From assembly GCF_010093535.1 (NCBI RefSeq), contig NW_022985176.1, forward strand, positions 559,769 to 623,768: a stretch of DNA of 64,000 nt, given 5' to 3'. Positions 11,268-20,174 of the stretch are shown one piece after another. The DNA comes from Lindgomyces ingoldianus (lineage: Eukaryota; Ascomycota; Dothideomycetes; Pleosporales; Lindgomycetaceae). Every line of letters starts with the position of its first letter. Position 1 is the stretch's first letter. The position numbers and the translations under genes were made by a program. Under the pieces are notes generated by a model. The model saw only the letters and a program-made list of their open reading frames with translations, ran no database searches and was not told the origin of the DNA.

Positions 11268-12297
11268 ATGGCCTCAGTTAGAGCAGTAGAACACAATTCA
11301 GCCCAGCCCAGCCCAACAGCTACGATAGAGAATCAGCAAGACTGTCCAAACAAGGCCCTTTCATATTTAACAACAGACTTCTGCACCATCCTCCCAGCTT
11401 TCTTCGCCCATTTCCCGTCTTTGAGGGTGATTTCAAGACCCATTCCTAAGAAAATCCCAATTTTTGGTATGTCACTACCTCTACCGAGATGGGTGGATAA
11501 TCCTTACATTGCTTAACCAAAACTTACGATTTCGTTCTTTAGTGGCAATGTCTGCAGATACCCTCAGCAGCGAAGAACTTCGACGTGCTGTGAGCATCCT
11601 TACGCAGTCTCTCCAACATAATCACGTAACATTTGGTATCATCGGGGGCGCTGGCTGCTCCCTGATCTTCCTCCGGCACCACCGGCCGTATCGCGGCACC
11701 AAAGATATCGATGTGATTATTCAAGCTGATCCAGCTAGACAGATTGACGCTGATCGTATTTCGCAAATACTCTACACGAACCATTCTCAGGATTTTGTCA
11801 AGAAAGATGCCGGGTATGGCGTATTCGTGCCAGCCGTACGTATCACTGGAAACAACGGTCTCGAAAAGCTTGTAGAAGTCGAGATATTCGATTTCCAGAG
11901 TTGGCCCAATCGCCCCCAATACGACCTTTCTAGGCCAGACAATGACCGCATCAATTTGAATGTGGGGCAAGCGACGGTTGCAGTCCTCAGTCCTCGTTGG
12001 CTTTTGAGAGAAAAGATCCTCTCCCAGCACCAGCGAGGTGGGAGCCTGAAGGAACAGTCCGACCTCAGCGATATCAGGGTCCTACTGGGATTGGTTCAAG
12101 CGAAGTGCTTGACTTTTAGTGGCCAAGAACAGACCGCAGCCTTGAAGGCCTTGCTGAACAAACTGCCGGAACTGAGGGAAGCACTGGAGGCTGCCATTGA
12201 ATGCACTGAAGTGTTCAATCCTTGGCAATGGTCTGAGGAGCATAGGAGATATTACCGTTATAATCAGAACGGCACGGTTGAATGGGCGACATCCTGA
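11268..12297 (+). CDS. Nucleotidyltransferase-fold (MNT-like) protein
   Basis: The safe coding part runs from ATG 11548 to TGA 12297 (249 residues). It holds the nucleotidyltransferase signature GIIGGAGCSLIF (residues 30-41) followed by RGTKDIDVII, with the acidic pair D53/D55. This matches the GG...DxD arrangement of minimal nucleotidyltransferases and antitoxin-like relatives, which transfer nucleotides to proteins or small molecules. The C-terminus ends in a WW-like piece, WQWSEEHRRYYRY. A good intron precedes it (GTATGT donor at 11467, GCTTAAC branch, TTTAG acceptor at 11542) and joins in frame to an ORF starting at ATG 11268, giving 317 residues. That N-terminal part has no domain and could instead be 5' UTR. 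The gene is intact inside the insertion; its substrate is unknown. Confidence 0.72.
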
Positions 12298-12767
12298 GGA
12301 GCGCTGTTGATTGCTACATGAGTGCTTTAGTGCTTGGAAAGTTACTTTGTCTTTGTTGTTTTTGCTGTTTATTATCTGTCTAGTTGGTTATTCGCGTTTT
12401 TGGTTACTCTTTTTCCTGCATGTTACTTATATAGTCTGCCTTTTATAATTTTGCTTGTTGTTGTAAGTTTTATATGCGTAACCTGTTATTTCCTTGCAAA
12501 GAGAAGCTGTTACAGCACTCGTACTGCTAAACCGGAATTCCTAAAGGAGGAAGTCAACGCGCAGAGTAAGGCTGACTTACTACAGTGGTTCGACTCAGAT
12601 GGCTTCCAGGTGGAGGCGGGTAATTAGCAGTATGATTGGCTAGCAGGGGCTGGGGTTGCTTTAGTGATCAAGAGGGCAAGATACAATGTCAAAGAGTATC
12701 GTATCTTAGAAATCGCATAAAAATTCAGCAATAACTACGAGGAATTAAAACTACTAAAAGCTGGATC
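12298..12767. other. Spacer between the nucleotidyltransferase gene and the LTR
   Basis: An ORF at 12334-12627 encodes a very hydrophobic start and a polar end. Its bases are T-rich, it has a non-ATG start at its caller-defined end, and no family is recognised. I treat it as chance coding or a fossil. 12628-12767 holds nothing I can name. Confidence 0.3.
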
Positions 12768-12895
12768 TGTTCGAAGGTACGAGTGACATGCGTACCTCTT
12801 TAGGACTAGCGTCTGTTCATCTCGTTCCTACTATATAGTCAGCTCTGATAGCTCACAATAACAACAAGTTCACATCACAATCATGCTTCTCATCA
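12768..12895 (+). repeat. Putative 5' LTR of the Copia fragment
   Basis: Bounded by TG and CA, 128 bp, immediately upstream of the putative tRNA-iMet primer-binding site. No second copy is visible in the window, so the 5' boundary rests on the TG dinucleotide and spacing only. Confidence 0.5.
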
Positions 12896-13700
12896 GGTTA
12901 TGAACCCGGATCAACTCACCAACAAAAGACCTGGGACGTCTGCCTCTCGCCACACTCAATTGACGAGCGACGCAGCCCAGCGTTGGTGAGGCTTCCGCTC
13001 ACGAACTCACTGCGACGTCACACCCAACATGGGCATTTACGACGCACAAGCAGTCGTCCCGAAGCTTGACGCATCTGGCTCGAACTTCTGGAAATGGGAC
13101 GCTGCAATTACCCTGTACTCGCAGATTCACAATGCGTCAGAGGTTCTCACTGGCGAGAAAACACGACCATCCAATCCATCTTACACTGGCAATATTGACG
13201 AGCCTGGGGCCCTCGATGTATCAACATTGGACCCACACAACGGCGAGCACCATCAGCTCATGGCCGAGCGTAAGGCATTTGACGACGATCGTCAATCGAT
13301 CAATGAACACATCATCAAGTCTGCAGAGAAGCAGAAGGAAAGGATCAAGCATTGGGGCAGACTCGACGCAGCTCTCAATATGACCTTCCTTACCTCGATT
13401 CCCCGTGAGGTTTACGAAGCAATCCAAGGCCTCCATACCGCAGCAGAGCAATACAAGGAGATCACTCGACGCTATCGCGAGGGCCTCCATGAGGCCTATA
13501 CAGCATGGACTGATTTCTCCAAGCTCCGCTGCGCGGACTGCACAAACACGCTCAAATTTACGGACAAGTTCCGTGCCTCACTCAACAAGTTGAAGGACAT
13601 GAAGCTTCAGCTACCTGACAAAGGCGTACTATACCAATTCATCCTCGCGATCGAGGAGTCCTACCCTGATTACGCACGAGTCAAGGACAAAGCGACAACT
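12768..13700 (+). mobile_element. Copia-type LTR retrotransposon fragment (5' LTR, PBS, gag)
   Basis: A 128-bp segment (12768-12895) begins TGTTCG and ends CATCA, as LTRs do. Directly after it, GGTTATGAACCC (12896-12907) resembles the primer-binding site complementary to the anticodon region of initiator tRNA-Met that Copia-like elements use (half-tRNA primer). A gag gene follows. Protease, integrase, reverse transcriptase and the 3' LTR are absent: similarity stops near 13690, where a FunK1 relic begins on the other strand. Confidence 0.72.
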
Positions 13701-13745
13701 TTCCTAAGCAGCAAGTACCTCTCTCACATATCGCCCCAGATCTAG
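13029..13745 (+). CDS. Copia-type Gag polyprotein N-terminal part (truncated)
   Basis: The ORF starts MGIYDAQAVVPKLDASGSNF and includes WKWDAAITLYSQIH, HWGRLDAALNMTFLTSIPRE and FILAIEESYPDYARVK, which match from memory the Gag-like N-terminus of ascomycete Copia polyproteins (UBN2-type). It forms the virus-like particle core in this class of retroelement. It has 238 codons, but family similarity ends at about DYARVK (near 13690). The last 18 codons are read through the antisense of the FunK1 relic. The zinc knuckle and pol are missing. The frame has no internal stop, so this copy is young or spared by RIP. Confidence 0.8.
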   Translation: MGIYDAQAVVPKLDASGSNFWKWDAAITLYSQIHNASEVLTGEKTRPSNPSYTGNIDEPGALDVSTLDPHNGEHHQLMAERKAFDDDRQSINEHIIKSAEKQKERIKHWGRLDAALNMTFLTSIPREVYEAIQGLHTAAEQYKEITRRYREGLHEAYTAWTDFSKLRCADCTNTLKFTDKFRASLNKLKDMKLQLPDKGVLYQFILAIEESYPDYARVKDKATTFLSSKYLSHISPQI

Positions 13746-14490
13746 CCATGCTTTAGAGGCTACGTCGGCCGATGGATTGCTCTTAAGTTCTCCCAGTACA
13801 AGGATCTGCTTCCAGTGGCATTTAGCGTCCACGCCAGCACTCAGGTCGTCCACAAAGCCAACATCCAACTCGCAGTCAGCCGCGGAGCCTCGCAAGGGCC
13901 GGCGGGGCCGCGCTAGCGGTCGTCGTCGAGCCCCAGAGGCGGGCAGATGCTCTTCCGCGAAGTCCAAAACTAGCGCGTAAGCTCTGCAAACCAACGCAGG
14001 ACATCCCTTTCCTTCGCCTCTTCAGGCCAGCCCTGCCAGCCGCCCTCTTCCTAGTAGATCGGATTATTCCCTGCTTTGCACCTTTTAAATACCGCCTGCA
14101 CTGCCAGCTCAAGGCCTGCGATTTCGCTAAAGAAGGCTTCAAAGAAACCAGGAATCCCAACGTACATGGGCCCCAGCTCCTCCTTCAGCACGTCGTCTAC
14201 GTATTTGCGGTGTTCAGTCGAGTTTGCGAAGCTGCTCATGTTGCGTAGCCATAGCGTTTGTGGGAAGGATAATGCAGGACGGGGAGGGGGGGCAGACTCA
14301 GTAACGGCGTCGTAGACCTTGTTCCAGATAACTTCATCAGGTTCATGGTTGAGGACAGCCCTGAGGAAGGGTATGGTGCGTTTGAAGTCAAAGTTGTCAG
14401 ACTCAGTTGAGAGTTCAAGTCGTAGAAGATCGCTACAAAGGGTACCGCGACCAGCGACGGATAGGAGCAATCAAGCAACGGGCAGAGCTT
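13690..14490 (-). pseudogene. FunK1-type protein kinase, N-terminal fragment
   Basis: Read on the minus strand, 14470-14054 gives SFPQTLWLRNMSSFANSTEH and LKEELGPMYVGIPGFFEAFF, ending NNPIY followed by TAG. The same frame continues EEGGWQGWPEEAKERDVL, then shifts by one to LDFAEEHLPAS, VGFVDD, ILVLGELKSNPSAD and WLDLGRYVREVLAA, and stops at a TAG where relatives have Gln. These blocks are those of the region ahead of the kinase domain in fungal FunK1 proteins. The kinase domain itself is absent. Two stops, one frameshift and truncation against the gag fragment make it dead. Confidence 0.75.
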
Positions 14491-14650
14491 GCAACTCCAC
14501 AATAAGGTAAACAGCAAGATCTTTTAGTCCTACTATGGTTTCAATGTAAAAATGTCAGAGGGCCCATCGATATTACCTTGGTTAGATGGAATCAAGACGT
14601 GGGACGCGCTGAGATCCTTGTGGTTTGACTTTAAATTCTGGCGGAAGGTA

Positions 14651-14715
14651 CACCCCCCTCCATGAACGGGTTTGTAGCGCCTTCATAAGCGAGGCCCGTG
14701 CGTCAAAGGCGCAAG
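14651..14715 (+). repeat. Left terminal inverted repeat of the Tc1/mariner element
   Basis: Pairs with 16347-16411 in inverse orientation; core ATGAACGGGTTTGTAGCG is identical in both. Confidence 0.85.
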
Positions 14716-15269
14716 AAGCTCCTAGAAAAAATACTTCTGTTTATATAAGGTTCTAATACCAAGCTAAGGTATTTTTCTCATCTGTATCATCTACTACATC
14801 TCTATTATTCACTGTACATCTTGCCAAGTCTTTTCTCTTATTGGTTTAAAAAAGCGCTAGATTAATGTCTAATTAGCCTATAAAACTTTCCACCACTTTT
14901 GCAAATATTCTAAATTTTTAAGGCAAATAAATATATTTTACTAGGTCTATTACTATATTCTAGATGTTTTAATGCAATATTATAATGCTGTGTTCTGTTG
15001 TTAGTGGGCTAAAGTTTACCTCTTTGTTACTGTTCACAGTTTTAAGGTGTCGCTAAGCCAGAATTAGTATGTCGGCGTCTGTCTTCTGAATGTCAAACCT
15101 ATCGGCCATTGTCTGACTTTGCAACTGACCGACGCGGTGCTCCGTATGAACATTGTCGGCGGCACGGGAGATTTGTTCGTCTAAATCTCTATTCTTCCTT
15201 TGTTATTGCTAAATTTTCCTCATCCAAGCTTCCGAAAAGGAAGGCTCATACCTGCTCGTCTACTACACC

Positions 15270-16325
15270 ATGCTGAGAACTCCAAACCGCCGCCTGTCGT
15301 ACAAGGACCGCATCAAGATCCACACTCTTGCAGAGATAGGATAGAAGCAAGCGGCAATTGCTCAGCAGCTAGGAACCTCACAGCAGAACGTGTCTAATTG
15401 TCTTTAGGCACCTTGTACTCCTACAAAGCCTAGGGGCAGACTAGCTATACTAAACACACCATTTTAACGCCTCCTTGTTCGCCATGCTACTAAAACCGCT
15501 GAGCAGCGACGGAAGACTAGGAACCAGATTGCTCAGGAGCTAGGAATCGACGTCTGCCGTCGCACGCTCGTCAAGGCCTTTAAAAAGGAGCTCTATCATC
15601 GCGGGAAGGCAACGCTAAAGCCCTTCCTTACAGAGGCGCAGAAGGCCTCTTAGGTGCAGTAGGCCTAGCAGCACCAGTAGCTTAATAAGGAGCAGTGGTC
15701 AAGGGTTAGCTAGAGCGATGAGATGTCAGCTCAAACTGGCGCAGGAGAGGTGTACGTCACTCGAAGGGCTAAGGAGAGTCTCCATCCTGATTGTTTGATA
15801 CCTTAATTTAAGAACTTTAGCAGCTGCATGGTGTGGAGTATTATCTTATTATATAAAAAGGAACCTCTAGTCTTCTTTAAAAAGGAGTGGTGTACGAATG
15901 CAAAAGGCACTGTGGACTCAAAGGTGTATATTTAACATATCCTGCCTCTAGTTTTAGCATTCCAGGACGAGTACCAGCGCAGGCAACAATATAGAGATGG
16001 ATTCTACAGAGGAGATTTTCTCTACCTTAAGGACAATGCTTCTATTCACACGTTAAAGGCTACTACAGCTGCCTTCCAGGCTCAAGCAATTAAAAGGGGG
16101 TGGTGGCCGGCTAACTCACCAGATCTCAATCCCATGAAGAACGTGTGGCAGCTGCTGAAGTGGCGGCTGGCAAAGCGCTTTCCAAAGACTAACGCTGAGG
16201 TAAAGCAGTATCTTAAGGAGGAGTGGGAGAAAATTGAAATTGATGACTACAGGAAGTACATCACATCTATGAGAGATCAGTGTTGGGCAGTTATTAAGGC
16301 AGGTGGCGGACATACCAAGTGGTAA
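15270..16325 (+). pseudogene. Tc1/mariner transposase, RIP-disabled
   Basis: From ATG 15270 the frame reads RRLSYKDRIKIHTLAEIG, a TAG, then KQAAIAQQLGTSQQNVSN, a helix-turn-helix of the Tc1 type. A second helix-turn-helix region follows (RNQIAQELGIDVCRRTL), then WSRVS*SDEMSA around the first catalytic Asp. Near the end come NASIHTLKA and GWWPANSPDLNP, the block holding the last acidic residue, and the C-terminus to TGGTAA (16325). At least six TAG/TAA codons interrupt it, several at positions where TGG or CAG is expected. It cannot act in cis. Confidence 0.85.
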
Positions 16326-16346
16326 TCTATATTGAAAATAACATTC

Positions 16347-16411
16347 CTTCGCCACTGCGTGCACGAGCCTGGTCCATGCGACGCTACAAACCCGTTCATG
16401 GGTAGAGGGTG
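16347..16411 (-). repeat. Right terminal inverted repeat of the Tc1/mariner element
   Basis: Inverse partner of 14651-14715, ending GGGTG before the TA at 16412. Confidence 0.85.
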
Positions 16412-16413
16412 TA

Positions 16414-16878
16414 TCTAACCCATCGCCAATCGGTTCAGACTGAATGATCTGCAATCTGGACAAAACCGTCATGGTTAGCAGACGCGCGAAATGTCGTGTT
16501 TAGGTTGCTTGGGCGACGTCGCATATGCGAATCCCGTAGGATGAGTAGTCTCAAAGAGAGCATAAATCATCAAACAAGATGCGTGGTGCGAAAAGGGATG
16601 TTTAGAAACTGTGGATGGAGGCTGCGCAGGCGCGACAGCAGAAGAGGCTGGTCCAGATCTACCAAATGCCGGTGTTCTATGCCAAGAACATTGCACGTGC
16701 TCTCAGGTCGGTAAGGCCAAGTTATTAATTGGCTATAGAAGGGTCGACGGTGCCAGACGAGGAGTTGGGCATGCGGAGAGAGAGTGGAGGGACCGAAAAG
16801 GGCACCTCAGGACGGATGGTGTTAAAGCAAGTGATAAAATTGTGTTGTTAATTGATTATGCAAGCAGGCGGGAGGCCT
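16414..16878. other. Spacer between the two mariner relics
   Basis: ORFs overlap on both strands (for example 16611-16988 +, with a Cys-containing piece GVLCQEHCTCSQVGKAK) but no family is recognised and none has supporting start or splice context. Confidence 0.25.
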
Positions 16879-17650
16879 CAACAGTGGTTGACAGAATTCT
16901 GTACGAATTAGTCAGCCCCACCAAAACGCGATTTCCGCGATTTCGTAAACACTTCAACCTTCAATCATGGCACCACCAACGCGATTAAATCCTTTTCGCA
17001 CTCCATCCCCTGGACCTTTAGCTGGAAGAGAAGCTACAACTCGCAGGAAATGCAAATTCTTCAACGCTTTGACGAGTAGTAAAGGATCAATTCCGTTAAG
17101 TCGCATTTCAGCTGAATGCGGAATCTCAGAGTCTTGCGCCCAATTATGGAAAGATCAATATATGAATATGGGTTCTGAAGCAAAGAGGAGGCTTCGGCCA
17201 AGGCCTGAGATACTTGGTCCCACGTCAAAAGTCACTAAATCGATGTGCAAAACGCTTTGCTCGCCTTCCCAGAATCCTGTCCAAAAACAACCCTACGAAG
17301 CTCAAATCGCATACTATAATCTGCCTGTTGGAAAGCGCTAATTAAAACGTAAAATAAAGGAGCTTACTAAAGGAGGTAGACGGTACAAGTACGCGTTTAT
17401 CAAGAAGGCTATAATCAGACAAAAATCAAGAGGAACAAACAGCTTATGGAGATACTTATCTCTATGCTCCTCTCTTCAGGTTTTTTTAATCATATCGTAT
17501 ATACGGACGAAGCACATGTCGACCTGACTTCTCAAGCTCAAGGCAGAATAACAAGAGAGCAAGGAACGCGGGATTTGCTAGAGAATATTAAAGAAAGGTC
17601 TCCGCTTAAAGGTGTGCAGTTTCACATAGCTGCGTGGATCAGTTAGTAGG
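16879..17650 (+). mobile_element. Second Tc1/mariner element, truncated at its 3' end
   Basis: A TIR-like start, CAGTGGTTGACAGAATTC, lies near 16879-16897. The transposase follows: MAPPTRLNPFRTPSPGPLAG at 16967, a helix-turn-helix block SRISAECGISESCAQLWKD, then across frameshifts GGRRYKYAFIKKA and YTDEAHVDLTSQAQG, the catalytic Asp region. The last recognisable residues are GVQFHIAAWIS near 17643. The rest of the transposase and the right TIR are gone, and amidohydrolase sequence starts at 17651. It is a different lineage from the element at 14651-16411. Confidence 0.82.
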
Positions 17651-18268
17651 GGAAAGTTCACGGAGCGAGGACTGCAATCGCATGCCAGCCTTGGAGTTGA
17701 CTGTCATTCCAACAACGCCGGATCTGTCGTCTCGGAAGCCAGACTCGGACTTCAGAACGCGAGGTGTAATTTCAATCAATATTACCATGACCAGGGCAAA
17801 ACGCCGAGCCGTTTACCAGACAGCTTGTCTGTCGAGGCAGCATTCAATCTAGCCACCATCAAGGGCGCAGAGGCCGCTCGACTGGAGACAGAAGTCGGGA
17901 AGATTGCAGTCGGCATGCGCGCGGATCTAGTGGTCTGGGATGCGTTGAGCCCGGCGATGGTGGCTGCGGCACAACATGATCCCGTTGCGGCGGTCATCTT
18001 GCATTCGAGCCCTGCGGATATTGAGCTGGTGTTGGTGGATGGGGTGGTGAGGAAGCAAGACGGGAAGTTGCTGCGGGTGAGCGTGGATGAATTCGCTATA
18101 CAGCCAGTTGGGAAGGAGAAGCTGGAGTGGAGGGAGATTGCAAAGGAAATCGTGAAAAGCAGAGAGAAGATTCAGAAAAACATGGATGAAATTGATTTTG
18201 TTCAAGGAAAGCAGGGGTTGATGAAGTTGTTTGGCGTCGATGGAGCCAAATTTGTGGATCTTGATTGA
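17651..18268 (+). pseudogene. Amidohydrolase, 3' half
   Basis: From GGAAAGT the frame reads GKFTERGLQSHASLGVDCHS, then GSVVSEARLGLQ and LPDSLSVEAAFNLATIKGAE, and ends VDLD at TGA 18268. GVDCHS carries the catalytic metal-binding Asp of the amidohydrolase barrel. GKIAVGMRADLVVWD is the strand pair of the C-terminal beta domain. It is in phase with the 5' half at 6434-7411; together they would be about 506 residues, normal for the family. No promoter or plausible start belongs to this half, so it is unlikely to be expressed as an enzyme. Confidence 0.88.
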
Positions 18269-20174
18269 GGTGTAAGGATGAGTGCGAAAGGTTATTTGAG
18301 GCCACGCTTACTTCTTTGTGTCGCGAAAAGACTACATAGCCCGAACACGGCGCTAGAGGACTTCCAGGGTAGAAGAGGGCCCCGGCAATGCTAAGGCGAG
18401 GCGGGAGCCTTGGGATGCATAATGCAAATTTCGGGACGTATTTTGTTCAACTGACTGGTACTTCCGTCTGAGAACTCGAGTGGCTTCAAATTTTTCAATC
18501 CTCAACCTCCACATTATTCCCCTATGTGCACTCAAGAGAGCTGCAATTAAGGTACCACCCAGTTCTCATCAACCCTATCATTAGAACACACAAATCGTTG
18601 TAGGTGTCCCACCATGCTGGTGGTCGCTATGTCACCAACAAAACCCCCCCCCCCACAGCTCGGCATGCACCTCCTTTCTCCAACTACCTGGTAACGCAAT
18701 GATCTTCCCACTCACGACCGCATGTACCCCATAACCCATAAGCTTCGTAAACCGTGGCGATGGTCACGCGAGAGGAACATGTCATCGGGTTCCTCATGTT
18801 CAACCATAGCACGAATCACGTTCCATGTCTCCGTAAGCGGAAGCAACCTTAGACAGCTGAAAGGGTAAGTGAACATGAGGACAATCTTCTCAAAATGATG
18901 CAATCAGTCCAGAGCAGCTATTTACCCACACTCACCGCCACAAGTGTTGAATGCTCGACAGCTCAAAAGCCGCCCTGCACCCAAAGCTCAGGCCGAGGAG
19001 TAGCGTCAATGTTCCTCCGCTAGCTTTTACTTGCTTTCTAGATGCGCATAAATCCCTCGCGCTCTTTCGGCCTTCACACATCAGATCTACCATCACAGAA
19101 CCCTAACTTACCATTTGACACGAACATGACCCATTGGACCTCGAAACAAGCATCGCGACTAAGAACACCACAGAACCAAGCATCCGGGAAGCTTGCAATG
19201 CCCTCCTGATGCCCTGAACACACGACGACGTGCCCAATAAAAATTGATTGTGTTCCCTGCCAGCCATTCAGCGACGCGTGGAAACGCCTCCTCGCTATTT
19301 AGAAAAGCAAGCTCTTCCGTCGTTCTCGCTACCACTCAGCGCGAGAGACCCATGGTGCCCAGGCCGGTACCGAGAACGCCAACCGGCTAAGCACGATATC
19401 GCAATGCCATGGCAAGATTGCGTAAGTGGGAAATTCACGTACCCCCCAGTAGCCCAAACCAAACCAAGGTAGGTGGTTGAGAGGTGAACACCGTTGCTTG
19501 AGCTATTGTCCGACTGTGTTTGTCATCTCTCGAAATTAGCAGCAGTCAAAAGGACTTCACTTTCTGGTTTCCGAAGTTCAAGCTTCGACAGTGTCATGGA
19601 AGAGTATCGACTTTCGAAACCTCCACAGCAGTACTTTCGCTCGGCCTGCGCCGTACACGGAGCGACGCTTCCGGAAGCCTCTCGCTACCCCTCATCCGCC
19701 CAGACCTTTCAAGACCTTGGTGGCCCAAGTAGGGGACTCAATATCTTGTCCTTCCAGCACGCCATATAAAAACGAGCGGTTGGGTTCCAGATCGTACGGA
19801 TAAGGCTCAGAATAGTCAAAATGGTGGGGTTTTCTTGGCCATAGGAGGCCAGGAAAAAGGAATGTTACCGTATCGAATTCGCAAGCCGTGGCATATTTCG
19901 CCTTATTCACAGCCAAATACTTCGCCAGTCGCCTTCGCCAAGTCTGCGGTGACATGTCGGCTGAGTGCATATTGTCGGTCTACGTCCATCTGCTGGATTT
20001 GTAGCCAGCTCAGTGGTTGTGGTCTGAACGCCGTGCTCACTACTCGCACAAACCTAGAGACTGGGGCGTCCACATCTCGATTCTGCTCGGCGATCACCGC
20101 TCTCACCAGCCTTTCTATAAGTATTGATTCACCTCCACCTCTATAGAAGTAGGTGCAGCTTGGAATTCGCAGCA
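18269..20174. other. Intergenic, unresolved minus-strand coding-like sequence at 19.7-20.2 kb
   Basis: No gene is supported in 18269-19690. A run of thirteen C lies near 18645-18657. On the minus strand two overlapping open frames (20175-19903, and 19970-19692 with RRRLAKYLAVNKAKYATACE and FLFPGLLWPRKPHHFDYSEP) look coding-like. They have no recognised domain and no clear intron joining them. They could be a decayed gene facing away from the sulfate permease, or chance. Confidence 0.3.

Larger units (their letters stand above)
14651..16411 (+). mobile_element. Tc1/mariner element with TIRs and TA target duplication
   Basis: The left end (TA, then CACCCCCCTCC...) and the reverse complement of the right end share an imperfect terminal inverted repeat of about 65 bp, including 19 identical bases (CATGAACGGGTTTGTAGCG). 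TA dinucleotides flank both ends (14649-14650 and 16412-16413). The element is 1761 bp, the usual size. The transposase inside is riddled with TAG/TAA codons. The ends differ largely by transitions, as RIP would leave. Confidence 0.87.
7412..17650. mobile_element. About 10.2-kb insertion splitting the amidohydrolase gene
   Basis: The word GGAAAGT occurs at the end of the 5' half (7405-7411) and at the start of the 3' half (17651-17657). Both copies are in the amidohydrolase reading frame, so removing 10,239 bp leaves one open frame (910 + 611 = 1521 nt) apart from one old stop. This fits an insertion with a 7-bp target duplication, or an insertion repaired at microhomology. No terminal inverted repeat joins the two ends and I see no tyrosine recombinase. 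The content is a patchwork: DUF7924-like relic, two nucleotidyltransferase-like genes, Copia fragment, FunK1 relic and two mariner relics. It may be a composite that arrived in several steps. Confidence 0.7.

Noticed and set aside
12334..12627. Hydrophobic 97-codon ORF as a membrane protein
   Set aside because: T-rich composition makes hydrophobic codons by chance; no ATG context, homologue or splice support seen.
16611..16988. Cys-containing ORF resembling a metallothionein-like piece
   Set aside because: Too few Cys, unrelated C-terminal part and it runs into the TIR of the second mariner relic.
7412..17650. Interpretation of the insert as a Starship or Helitron
   Set aside because: No tyrosine-recombinase captain, no RepHel helicase, and the ends lack the A/T insertion point and CTRR terminus of Helitrons.
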